Source: an uncultured Paracoccaceae bacterium (lineage in GTDB: Bacteria; Pseudomonadota; Alphaproteobacteria; Rhodobacterales; Rhodobacteraceae). Taken from it: 64,000 nucleotides of DNA. The position numbers and the translations under genes were made by a program. Under the pieces are notes generated by a model. It was not told where the DNA came from and made no database searches. It was given only the letters and a program-made list of their open reading frames with translations. Below are positions 42,295 through 51,870 of the stretch, piece after piece. The DNA lies in NCBI GenBank assembly GCA_947503935.1, contig CANNFR010000003.1, forward strand, positions 1-64,000, in the 5' to 3' direction. Every line of letters starts with the position of its first letter. Within the stretch, counting starts at the first letter, position 1.

Positions 42295-43232
42295 TTCCGC
42301 ACCGCCCCGAATGTGATCCCGCGCAAGAGATGTTTGCGCAAGAGGATCGTGAAGATCATGACCGGCAGCAGGAAGATCGTGGCACCGGCGGCAACGGCCG
42401 GCCAATCAAGGCCACCGACCCCAATAATGGTCGGGATGAAGGGCGGCGCGGTTTGCGCGGTGCCCGAGGTGAGGAGGACGGCGAACGCATATTCGTTCCA
42501 CGCAAAGATCAGGCAGAAGATCGCGGTCGATGCGATGCCGGTGGCGGCTTGCGGCAGGACGACTTTGTAGAAGGCCTGAAACCGCGTGTAGCCGTCGATC
42601 AGCGCGGCCTCTTCATATTCGCGGGGGATCTCGTCAATGAAGCCCTTAAGCAGCCACACGGCGAGCGAGATGTTGACCGCCGTGTAGAGCAGGATCATCC
42701 CCAGATGCGTGTCCGACAGCCCCAGCGCGCGGTACATCAGGAAGATCGGGATGGCGACTGCGATGGGCGGCATCATCCGCGTGGACAGGATGAAGAACAA
42801 GAGGTCGTCCTTCAGCGGGATCTTGAACCGGCTGAACGCGTAGGCCGCCAGCGTGCCGAGGAAGATCGACAGAAACGTCGATCCGAAGCCGATGATCACC
42901 GAATTCATGAACCGTTCGCCGAATTTCGACGGGCCCGCGATGACCATATCGCGATTGCGCACGATCTCTTCGGCGAAATTCGCGGGCGGGGGCAGGGCGG
43001 CCAACTGATCGGGCGTCACCCGGGTGCGGGTGGTGAAGAGGTTGACATAGCCTTCCAGCGACGGCTCGAACAGCACCTTGGGCGGATAACTGATGCTGTC
43101 GGGCGGCGTCTTGAACCCGGTCAGAAAGATCCAGACCAGCGGGATGAGCGTGATCAGCGCATAAAGGATGACCAGCGTGCCCGCGACCCATTTGGTGCGG
43201 TTCGAGGGTTCGGTGATCGACCAGGCGCTCAT
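42291..43232 (-). CDS. carbohydrate ABC transporter permease (MalG-like)
   Basis: A 313-aa inner-membrane protein with six hydrophobic segments. The cytoplasmic EAA loop reads IPREYEEAALIDGYTRFQAFYKVVLPQ, which contacts the ATPase. The start at 43232 gives MSAWSITEPSNRTKW and overlaps the first permease by ATGA. It forms the heterodimeric channel with the gene before it. Confidence 0.93.
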   Translation of the reverse strand: MSAWSITEPSNRTKWVAGTLVILYALITLIPLVWIFLTGFKTPPDSISYPPKVLFEPSLEGYVNLFTTRTRVTPDQLAALPPPANFAEEIVRNRDMVIAGPSKFGERFMNSVIIGFGSTFLSIFLGTLAAYAFSRFKIPLKDDLLFFILSTRMMPPIAVAIPIFLMYRALGLSDTHLGMILLYTAVNISLAVWLLKGFIDEIPREYEEAALIDGYTRFQAFYKVVLPQAATGIASTAIFCLIFAWNEYAFAVLLTSGTAQTAPPFIPTIIGVGGLDWPAVAAGATIFLLPVMIFTILLRKHLLRGITFGAVRK

Positions 43233-44176
43233 CTCTCTTTCACCTTGTTGAGGGCCTTGACGTAGATCGAGGCCAGGCCGAAGACGGTGACGAACAAGAT
43301 GATCGCATAGGCCGAGGAATAGCCGGTGCGCCATTTCTCAAACGCTTCGCGCTTGAGGTTGATCGAGGCCAGTTCGGTGATTGAGCCCGGGCCGCCGCCG
43401 GTCAGCTGGACGACCAGATCGAACATCTTGAAATTCTCGATGCCGCGGAAGAGGACCGCCAGCATGAGGAACGGCAACACCATCGGCACCGTGATCGTCC
43501 AGAATTGCCGCCATTTGCTGGCGCGGTCGATCTCGGCCGCCTCGTAGATATAATCGGGGATACTTCGAAGTCCGGCGAGGCAGATCAGCATGACAAAGGG
43601 CGTCCACATCCAGGTGTCGACGATGACGATGGCCCAGGGCGCCAGGGTGACCGAACCCAGCATCTCAAACGACGAGGCAGGCGTGCCGGTCAGGAACTCA
43701 ATGGCGTAGTTGAAAAGGCCGATCTGCGGCTGGTAGAGAAAGGTCCAGAAATTGCCGACGACAGCGGGCGACAGCATCATCGGCAGCACGATAATCGTGG
43801 TCCAGAGGTCGTTGCCGCGGAATTTCTTGTTGATCAGCCAGGCCAGCGTGAAGCCGATCAGCACCTGAAAGAACAGCGTCCAGAACAAGAAATGCGCCGT
43901 GGCCTGCATATTCAGCCAGATGTCGCTGTCGGTCAGGATCCGCTCGTAATTGCGCAGGCCCACCCATTCGACCTCGCGGTTCGGGCGGTTTGCGCGGAAA
44001 TTGGTGAAGGACAGGCGGATCGTCCAGATCAGCGGAAAGATGTTGATCGCCAGAAGCAGAAAGATCGTCGGCGCCACGAAGATCCAGGCGATGGCGCGGT
44101 CCGACAGCCCCTTGATGCGCCGCGCCAGATGGGGTGGCGTGGCCTCGGCGGCGCGGGTGAGGGGGCTGTCGGTCAT
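43229..44176 (-). CDS. carbohydrate ABC transporter permease (MalF-like)
   Basis: A 315-aa inner-membrane protein with six hydrophobic segments starting at about residue 28 (AIAWIFVAPTIFLLLAINIFPL). The EAA loop is IPDYIYEAAEIDRASKWRQFWTITVPM. It follows the binding-protein gene after about 100 bases that hold a stem-loop, and is coupled to the second permease by ATGA. Confidence 0.93.
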   Translation of the reverse strand: MTDSPLTRAAEATPPHLARRIKGLSDRAIAWIFVAPTIFLLLAINIFPLIWTIRLSFTNFRANRPNREVEWVGLRNYERILTDSDIWLNMQATAHFLFWTLFFQVLIGFTLAWLINKKFRGNDLWTTIIVLPMMLSPAVVGNFWTFLYQPQIGLFNYAIEFLTGTPASSFEMLGSVTLAPWAIVIVDTWMWTPFVMLICLAGLRSIPDYIYEAAEIDRASKWRQFWTITVPMVLPFLMLAVLFRGIENFKMFDLVVQLTGGGPGSITELASINLKREAFEKWRTGYSSAYAIILFVTVFGLASIYVKALNKVKER

Positions 44177-44241
44177 GGTGCGTCCCTGTGTCCTGCACCG
44201 CAGGTCGCGCGGCGCAGTGAGGTTTTGCGGGGTCGGGCGAG

Positions 44242-44262
44242 ACCCCGGGTCAGGCCCGGGGT
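44242..44262 (-). terminator. stem-loop after the binding-protein gene
   Basis: ACCCCGGG and CCCGGGGT pair perfectly around a five-base loop. It lies between the binding-protein stop and the first permease start and has no U-run. Such hairpins usually protect the upstream binding-protein mRNA and lower downstream expression, rather than end transcription fully. Confidence 0.55.
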
Positions 44263-44278
44263 GCCGTGGCGAGGTCTG

Positions 44279-45595
44279 TCAGAGCTTGCCTTCATCTTCG
44301 AAGGTTTCGGTCCAATCCTCGATCAGCTTGTCCAGCGCTTCCTGCGCGGTGCCCTGGTCGGCCACAACGTAATCGTGCAGGCGCTTTTGCATGGCCAGCA
44401 GCAATTCGGCATAGGCCGGCTCCTGCCAGAAATCCTGCACGTCCTGCATCGCCACCAGGAAGTCGCCCGCGAAGGGTTGGCTGGACTCAAACCCCGGATC
44501 GTTCAGCACCGAGTTATGGGCCGAATAGCCGCCAAGCTCCCACCATTTTGCCTGAACCTCGGGCTGGGCGAACCATTTGATGTAGTCCAGCGCGGCCTCT
44601 TGCTTGTCGGAATAGCTGACCACCGAAATGCCCTGGCCGCCCAGGGTGGAACCCGCCATGTTCTGCGGCGGATTGACGAAGAAGTCGATCTTGTCGCCGC
44701 CGATATCGGGGTCCTGGTAGAGGCCGGGGAAGAAGGCGAACCAGTTCATCGCCATCGCCACCTGGCCCGATTTGAACGCATCCAGGCTTTCGCCCATATA
44801 GCTGTTGGTATAGCCCGGCGGCGTGCAACATTCGTAGAGCTCCTTGTAGAACTCCAGCGCCTCGACCGCTTCGGGTGAGTTCACGGCGCCTTCCATATCA
44901 TACGACCCGGGCGTGTTCTCGTACTTGAAACCCCAGGTATAGAGCGCGCCGGTGGCCCCCATGGTGATCCCTTCCGATCCACGCTCGGTAAAGATCGAGA
45001 CGCCGTAGACGGTGTTGCCGCCGATCTCGCGCCCCTGGAAGAACTTGGCGATCTGCATCAGTTCCAACTGCGATTGCGGCTCGCGCAGGTCTTCGCCAGT
45101 GGCCTCTTTGTAGGCGGCCATGATCTCGGGGTCGGTGAACCAGTCCTTGCGATAGAACCAGCCGTTCGCATCGCCCATCGCGGGCAGGGCGTAGTAATTC
45201 GGTGTGCCCTTGGGCCAGGTCGAATAGGCGTAGACGGTGGCGGGCGCGAAATCGTCCATGCTGATGCCTTCGGCGTCGAAGAAATCGTTCAGCTTGACGT
45301 AATGGCCGTTCTCGGCGCCGCCGCCGATCCACTGGCTGTCGCCGATTAAGAGATCGCAGAGCTTGCCGCCCGAGTTCAGCTCATTCAGCATACGGTCGGC
45401 GAAATTGGGCCAGGGCACGAATTCGAAACTCATCGTGTGGCCCGATTGCGCCTCGAACTCTTTCGACAGCTCAACCAGCGCGTTCGCCGGGTCCCACGCG
45501 GCCCAGCAGAGCGTGAGGTCTTCGGCCCGGGCGGTGCCGGCCATCCCGGCACCAAGTGCCACGGCGGCCGTTGCAGCAAGATATCTGGCCTTCAT
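44279..45595 (-). CDS. ABC transporter sugar/polyol-binding protein
   Basis: A 438-aa periplasmic receptor of family 1 (CUT1). The signal peptide covers residues 1-24 (ending GTARA). Conserved parts include LTLCWAAWDPANALVELSKEFEAQSGH, CDLLIGDSQWIGGGAENGHYVKLNDF and DANGWFYRKDWF, and aromatic residues line a likely sugar site. The start at 45595 follows GGAGGAG. It heads the transport half of the operon, right after a palindromic operator. Confidence 0.94.
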   Translation of the reverse strand: MKARYLAATAAVALGAGMAGTARAEDLTLCWAAWDPANALVELSKEFEAQSGHTMSFEFVPWPNFADRMLNELNSGGKLCDLLIGDSQWIGGGAENGHYVKLNDFFDAEGISMDDFAPATVYAYSTWPKGTPNYYALPAMGDANGWFYRKDWFTDPEIMAAYKEATGEDLREPQSQLELMQIAKFFQGREIGGNTVYGVSIFTERGSEGITMGATGALYTWGFKYENTPGSYDMEGAVNSPEAVEALEFYKELYECCTPPGYTNSYMGESLDAFKSGQVAMAMNWFAFFPGLYQDPDIGGDKIDFFVNPPQNMAGSTLGGQGISVVSYSDKQEAALDYIKWFAQPEVQAKWWELGGYSAHNSVLNDPGFESSQPFAGDFLVAMQDVQDFWQEPAYAELLLAMQKRLHDYVVADQGTAQEALDKLIEDWTETFEDEGKL

Positions 45596-45697
45596 GTTTG
45601 TGTCTCCTCCCTTGGGTGATGATGCCGGTTCGAATCCCCCCCGGCTTTTGGTTTTGATTGACGATAGAGGAAGCCCCCCATCGCTGTAAACGAATTT

Positions 45698-45715
45698 ATG
45701 AGGTGCGTACCTCAT
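45698..45715. promoter_or_regulatory. LacI-type operator upstream of the binding-protein gene
   Basis: ATGAGGTGCGTACCTCAT has seven-base arms (ATGAGGT/ACCTCAT) around GCGT, the size of LacI-family operators. A degenerate copy lies at 49141-49158, upstream of the LacI gene, sharing TGAGGTACG when read in the right orientation. The regulator at 48077 probably controls both. Confidence 0.65.
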
Positions 45716-45745
45716 TTCTTTCTAGTGCGTAATTTACTTTAGGAA

Positions 45746-46921
45746 TCATAGCCGTAGCTGCGTCCACGCGCCGTTTTTCGCAGACGATCGGACACAGGCA
45801 TCTACGAAGGCGACCCCCGCCAGACCGTCTTTCAGGGTCGGGAAAGTCACCGCCGGATCGGCGCTGGCCCCAGCCTTTTGGGCGCGAATGGCCGCCGCCG
45901 CCTCAGCATAGATATTGGCGAAGCCTTCCAGATATCCCTCTGGATGGCCCGGCGGAACGCGCGACATCCGCGCCGCCGCTTCGCCCGCACCCGCGCCGTT
46001 TCGGGTGATCAGCCGCTTCGGCTCGCCCAGCGGCGTGAACCAGAGGTAATTGGGGTCCTCCTGCGCCCAATCCAGCCCGCCCTCGGTGCCATAGACCCTC
46101 AGCCGCAGGGCATTCTCATTGCCCGGCGCCACCTGGCTGCACCAGAGCATCCCCCGCGCGCCGCCCTGAAACCGCAGCATCACATGAGCGTTGTCGTCCA
46201 CCCGCCGCCCCGGCACGAAACTTTGCAGATCGGCGGCCAGGCTTTCCAGCGTCAGCCCGCTGACAAACGAGGCCAGGTTGAACGCGTGCGTCCCGATATC
46301 GCCGGTCGACCCACCGGCGCCCGAGCGCTCGGGATCGGTCCGCCACCCGGCCTGCTTTTGCCCCGTCTCCTCCAGCGCCTCGGTCAGCCAGTCCTGAGCG
46401 TATTCCACCTGCACCAGGCGGATGTCACCCAAAGCGCCCGAGGCCAACATCTCGCGCGCTTGGCGCACCATGGGGTAGCCCGTGTAATTGTGGGTCAGCA
46501 CGAACAGCGCATCCGACCGCTCTGCCGCGGCGGCCAGCCGCTTGGCCTCGCTGAGTGTGGCGGTCAGGGGCTTGTCGCAGATCACATGGATGCCGCGTTT
46601 CAGAAACTCACGCGCGACGGGGGCATGCATGTGGTTGGGGGTGACGATCGCCACCGCCTCGATCCCCTCCTTCAGCCGCGCCTCGCGCTTGGCCATGCCG
46701 GCAAAGCTGGCATAGACGCGGTCGTCGGCCACGCCCAGATCGGCGCCTGAGGCCTTTGATTTCTCAGGCGTTGAGCTGAAACACCCGGCCACGAGTTCGT
46801 AATGGTCGTCCAGCCGGGCCGCGATCCGGTGCACCGCCCCGATAAAGGCATCGCGCCCGCCGCCCACCATGCCCAGCCGAATGCGGCCCGCATGTCCGCC
46901 GCTTTTCCCCTCGATTGCCAC
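45746..46921 (-). CDS. Gfo/Idh/MocA family oxidoreductase
   Basis: A 391-aa NAD(P)-dependent dehydrogenase. The Rossmann loop is LGMVGGGRDAFIGAVHR near residue 16. The catalytic lysine is in VICDKPLTATLSEAKRL (the EKP-type motif), and STGDIGTHAFNLASFVSGL carries the active-site Asp/His. Family members oxidise sugars, inositols or sugar acids. Its place between a TIM-barrel isomerase and the ABC importer suggests it processes the imported compound. Confidence 0.93.
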   Translation of the reverse strand: MAIEGKSGGHAGRIRLGMVGGGRDAFIGAVHRIAARLDDHYELVAGCFSSTPEKSKASGADLGVADDRVYASFAGMAKREARLKEGIEAVAIVTPNHMHAPVAREFLKRGIHVICDKPLTATLSEAKRLAAAAERSDALFVLTHNYTGYPMVRQAREMLASGALGDIRLVQVEYAQDWLTEALEETGQKQAGWRTDPERSGAGGSTGDIGTHAFNLASFVSGLTLESLAADLQSFVPGRRVDDNAHVMLRFQGGARGMLWCSQVAPGNENALRLRVYGTEGGLDWAQEDPNYLWFTPLGEPKRLITRNGAGAGEAAARMSRVPPGHPEGYLEGFANIYAEAAAAIRAQKAGASADPAVTFPTLKDGLAGVAFVDACVRSSAKNGAWTQLRL

Positions 46922-46950
46922 CCTGAACCTCCCTGTCGTCTTTCCTGTTT

Positions 46951-46993
46951 CGAAATATCCCGCGGGGGGTCCGGGGGGCGCGAAGCCCCCCGG
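46951..46993. repeat. AAATATCC-type GC-rich intergenic hairpin element
   Basis: Starts CGAAATATCCCGCGGGGGG and ends in a perfect nine-base stem CCGGGGGGC/GCCCCCCGG around GCGAA. The head and GC-rich hairpin match the element at 24531. It lies in the gap between the isomerase and dehydrogenase genes. Confidence 0.5.
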
Positions 46994-47000
46994 CCTTGCC

Positions 47001-48053
47001 TCACAGCCCCAGCATCCGCCGGTTTGCGGCCTCGTCGGCGCCGCTGCCCGCGAAATCGTCGAATGCCTTCTCGGTCACCCGGATGATATGCGCGTCGACA
47101 AAGGCCGCCCCCTCGCGCGCGCCGTCTTCGGGATGTTTCATCGCGCATTCCCATTCGACCACGGCCCAGCCGTCGAAATCGTATTGCGTGAGCTTTGAGA
47201 ACACGGCCCCGAAATCGACCTGTCCATCGCCCAGCGACCTGAACCGCCCGGCGCGGTTCACCCAAGACTGATAGCCACCATAGACCCCCTGACGGCCCGT
47301 CGGGTTCAGCTCGGCATCCTTGACGTGAAACATCTTGATGCGGTCGTGGTAGATATCGATGTTGTCCAGGTAATCCATCGCCTGCAGCACGTAATGCGAC
47401 GGATCATAGAGCATGTTGCAACGCGCATGCCCGCCCAGACGGTCCAGAAACATCTCGAATGTCGCGCCGTCATGCAGGTCCTCGCCGGGATGGATCTCAT
47501 AGCAGATATCCACCCCATGCTCGTCGGCATGGTCCAGGATCGGGCGCCAACGCAGGACCAGCTCATCGAAGGCCGTCTCGACCAGCCCTTCGGGCCGCTG
47601 CGGCCAGGGGTAGACAAACGGCCAGGCCAGGGCGCCCGAGAACGTCACATGGGCGCCGATCCCCAGGTTTTGCGAGGCGCTGATCGCCATCTTCACCTGA
47701 TCGACGGCCCAATCCTGCCGCGCCTTGGGGTTGCCGCGCACTTCTGGCACCGCAAAGCCGTCGAACGCCTCGTCATAGGCGGGATGCACCGCCACCAGCT
47801 GGCCCTGCAGATGGGTCGACAGCTCGGTCACTTCGATGCCGGCCTCGGCGGCGACGCCTTTGAATTCGTCGCAATAGGTCTTGGAATGCGCCGCCGTGCC
47901 AAGGTCGAAGAGGCGCGCGTCCCAGCTGGGCAACTGCACGCCTTTGTAGCCACACTCGGCCGCCCATTTCGTGATGCTGGGCCAGTCGTTGAACGGGGCC
48001 TCATCGCCCGCGAATTGCGCCAGAAACAGCGCGGGTCCCTTGATGGTTTTCAT
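47001..48053 (-). CDS. sugar phosphate isomerase/epimerase-like TIM-barrel protein
   Basis: A 350-aa protein of the xylose isomerase-like superfamily. The metal-site residues are visible in order: Glu in ICYEIHPGEDLHDG, Asp/His in LYDPSHYVLQ, His in KMFHVKDAELN, and Glu in WAVVEWECAMKHPEDG. Members isomerise or epimerise free sugars, inososes or sugar acids. It is 23 bases downstream of the LacI gene and precedes the dehydrogenase, so the three form the catabolic head of the operon. Confidence 0.92.
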   Translation of the reverse strand: MKTIKGPALFLAQFAGDEAPFNDWPSITKWAAECGYKGVQLPSWDARLFDLGTAAHSKTYCDEFKGVAAEAGIEVTELSTHLQGQLVAVHPAYDEAFDGFAVPEVRGNPKARQDWAVDQVKMAISASQNLGIGAHVTFSGALAWPFVYPWPQRPEGLVETAFDELVLRWRPILDHADEHGVDICYEIHPGEDLHDGATFEMFLDRLGGHARCNMLYDPSHYVLQAMDYLDNIDIYHDRIKMFHVKDAELNPTGRQGVYGGYQSWVNRAGRFRSLGDGQVDFGAVFSKLTQYDFDGWAVVEWECAMKHPEDGAREGAAFVDAHIIRVTEKAFDDFAGSGADEAANRRMLGL

Positions 48054-48076
48054 CTCTCCCTCCCTCTCGTCGCCCG

Positions 48077-49105
48077 TCAGGGCAGGTTTTCCTTCAAAAT
48101 GATCTCGATCCGGATGCGCTCCTGCGCGGCGATGATCGGCAGGCCATCGGCCTTGGCGCGCAGCACCCTTAGCGCGCTGCGGGCGATATGCCCGGTATCT
48201 TGCGTGATGACGGCATCCATGGCGCCGGCCTGCAAGGCCTCGCGTGTATGGGGCGTCAGCTCATGGCCGATCAGCACGATCTTCCGGTCGTCTTTCCGGG
48301 CCGCCAAAGCATTTGTCACACCGCGTGTCCCGGCACCGACCGAGTAGACGCCGACGACATCTGGATTGGCGTCAAGGCAGGCGCTGGTCACTCTGGCCGT
48401 CAATGCGGGGTCGTCATGCCCTTCGACCGAGGGCAGGGGCGACAGATGCGGGAATTCCGCAGCCATGACCGCGTCGAAACCCAACCGCCGCTCGACCATG
48501 TCGCGCGCCAGCATCGAATTGACGACCACGGCCACCTGACCTGTCCGCGGGCCGATAAACCGCCCCAGCAGCACGGCGGCGGTTCTTCCGGCGGCGGCAT
48601 TGTCGACACCCACGAAATGGTCACGTTCTGAGTTCGGCTGATCGGTCACCAGCGATACGACGGCCACGCCACGTTCCTTCAATTGGGCGATCACATCGCG
48701 CACTTCGGGCGTCTCGTTGGCCATGATCGCCAGGCCGTCGATATGGTCGCCCCCGAGGTTTTCCAGCGTACGGACCAGCGCGTTCGGGTCGCGGGGCGGC
48801 ACGGTCAGGATGTGAATATCGGTGCGCTCGGCCACCATGCCGCGTGCGGCATCCGCGATCGCCTCGCGCAGGCTGGCCAGGAAATGGCTGGGCACTTCCG
48901 GCAGCACGAAGACGAACCGGTAGAGGCGCTGGCGTGCAAGATTGGCGGCGGCGACGTCACGCACATAGCCCAGCCGCTGGATCGCCTCATTGACCTTCAG
49001 AATGGTTTTCTGGCGCACCCCCGGCCGGGCATTCATGACCCGGTCGACCGTCGCCAGGCTGACGCCCGCCTCTTTCGCGATGTCGTTTACCGTGGGCCGC
49101 GACAC
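48077..49105 (-). CDS. LacI-family transcriptional regulator
   Basis: A 342-aa regulator. The HTH is TVNDIAKEAGVSLATVDRVMNARPGV and the hinge helix is YVRDVAAANLARQR. A periplasmic-binding-protein-like effector domain follows (FVFVLPEVPSHF, DHFVGVDNAAAGRTAAVLL, IVLIGHELTPHTREALQ). I place the start at the GTG at 49105 because GGGGGA lies five bases upstream; the frame is open back to a TTG at 49138. A degenerate operator copy lies 36-53 bases upstream of the start. Confidence 0.93.
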   Translation of the reverse strand: MSRPTVNDIAKEAGVSLATVDRVMNARPGVRQKTILKVNEAIQRLGYVRDVAAANLARQRLYRFVFVLPEVPSHFLASLREAIADAARGMVAERTDIHILTVPPRDPNALVRTLENLGGDHIDGLAIMANETPEVRDVIAQLKERGVAVVSLVTDQPNSERDHFVGVDNAAAGRTAAVLLGRFIGPRTGQVAVVVNSMLARDMVERRLGFDAVMAAEFPHLSPLPSVEGHDDPALTARVTSACLDANPDVVGVYSVGAGTRGVTNALAARKDDRKIVLIGHELTPHTREALQAGAMDAVITQDTGHIARSALRVLRAKADGLPIIAAQERIRIEIILKENLP

Positions 49106-49140
49106 AAGATTCCCCCCATCGGGCGACGATGCCGCCAAAG

Positions 49141-49158
49141 GTGAGGTACGTCAATCAA
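49141..49158. promoter_or_regulatory. degenerate LacI operator before the regulator gene
   Basis: GTGAGGTACGTCAATCAA keeps one half (TGAGGTACG) of the palindrome at 45698-45715 and matches the rest weakly (about 12 of 18). It overlaps the last codon of the Fe-ADH gene and lies just upstream of the LacI gene, consistent with autoregulation. Confidence 0.4.
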
Positions 49159-50293
49159 CTTGCCGCGGCGAGGACTTTTTCCAGCGTTTCAGCATCGGGG
49201 CCGGTCGGGTCGGCTTTCATCGAGGAGGCGCTCTGCGCTGCCTCGGCGATTGCCCTGTGATGCGCGGGCTGAACGCCCATCGCCGACAGGCGGGGCAGGC
49301 CCTTGTCGTGCATCCATGTCTCAAGCGTGCTGATCCCGTCGGCCGCATCGAACGCGCCGCGCAGCCAGGCCGCAACCTCGGTAGCGCGTTGGCCATATGT
49401 CGAACCGGGGTCGAGCGCGCTTTGGTGCATCCGCAGAACGTGCGGCAGCAGCGCGCCGCAAAGCGCACCGTGGGGCGCATCTGTCTGACCACCGATCACA
49501 CCGGCCAGCCCGTGCACCGCGCCAAGACCGGCATTGGCCAGGGCCAGCCCGCCACAAAGGCTGACCCAGGCCATTACATCGCGAGCGTCCGCGTCATCGC
49601 CCTCCATCAGCCGCACCAGGGCGGCAAGACCCGCTGGAATGGCGGGCTTGCAGAGCGCATCGGTGAACGGGGTCGCGCGGGTGCAGAGATAAGGTTCAAT
49701 CACCTGCGTGATCGCATCGAGGCCCGAGGCGAGCGTGATCGCGCGTGGGGTGCCGTCGGTCAGGCCCGGATCGATCAGGGCGAGGCGGGCCAGCATCCGG
49801 TCATCGCGCAGGCTGACCTTGCGGGCATGATCCGGAACGCCGATCACCGCGTTCTTTGTGGCCTCGGCGCCGGTGCCCGAGGTCGTGGGGATCGCCACGA
49901 AGGGCAGGGGGGCGGTGGCCAGCGGCAGGCCACGGCCCACCACTTCCAGATGGTCCAACGGGTCGGCCTGCGTCGGCGCCAAAGCGGCCACCGCCTTGCC
50001 GAGGTCGAGGGCCGCGCCGCCGCCCAGGCTGACAACCACGTCGGGGCGAAACCGTCGCGCGGCCTCCAACGCTTCGGTCAGCATGTCCAATGTGGGCTCC
50101 CCGGGGCAGGGGTGACCCATGGTTTTGCACCCCGCGGCCTGCAAGCCGTCCAGCAACCATTGGGCCCGGGCGGGGTCGCGGCCATGCACGACAACCACCT
50201 GCCGCCCCATCGCCGCGATCAGATCCGGCGCCTCGGCGGCCCGCCCCCGGCCAAAGAGGATGCGGGCCGGGGCGAGGATGCCGAAGGGCGGGA

Positions 50294-50297
<4 letters not shown>
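49155..50297 (-). CDS. iron-containing alcohol dehydrogenase
   Basis: A 380-aa group III alcohol dehydrogenase. The nucleotide-binding GGG is in [14 protein letters not shown], and [17 protein letters not shown] is intact. Metal ligands are D in [13 protein letters not shown] and two His in [12 protein letters not shown] and APHGALCG. The position that is His in the classic DxxxH reads Gln here. It overlaps glpK by ATGA, suggesting a role in glycerol or diol oxidation. The substrate cannot be read directly; maleylacetate reductase-like activity is an alternative. Confidence 0.9.
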
Positions 50298-51778
<1,481 letters not shown>

Positions 51779-51833
51779 CGCACATTTCCCCCGGGTCGCT
51801 GATGTCAGTTTATCGCAAAGTGCCAAACAAATA

Positions 51834-51863
51834 GGCCGGGGCCCTTACTTCAGGGCCCCGGCC
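51834..51863 (-). terminator. strong hairpin between glpV and glpK
   Basis: GGCCGGGGCCC and GGGCCCCGGCC form a perfect eleven-base stem with an eight-base loop just after the binding-protein stop. On the minus strand it is followed by TATTTGTTT. It can act as a partial terminator, making much more binding protein than kinase. Confidence 0.75.
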
Positions 51864-51870
51864 GGTCGTC

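Noticed and set aside
45627-45637. GGTTCGAATCC, identical to a tRNA T-loop box
   Set aside because: The flanks do not form a T-stem, and the upstream sequence is the start of the binding-protein gene, so no tRNA can be folded.
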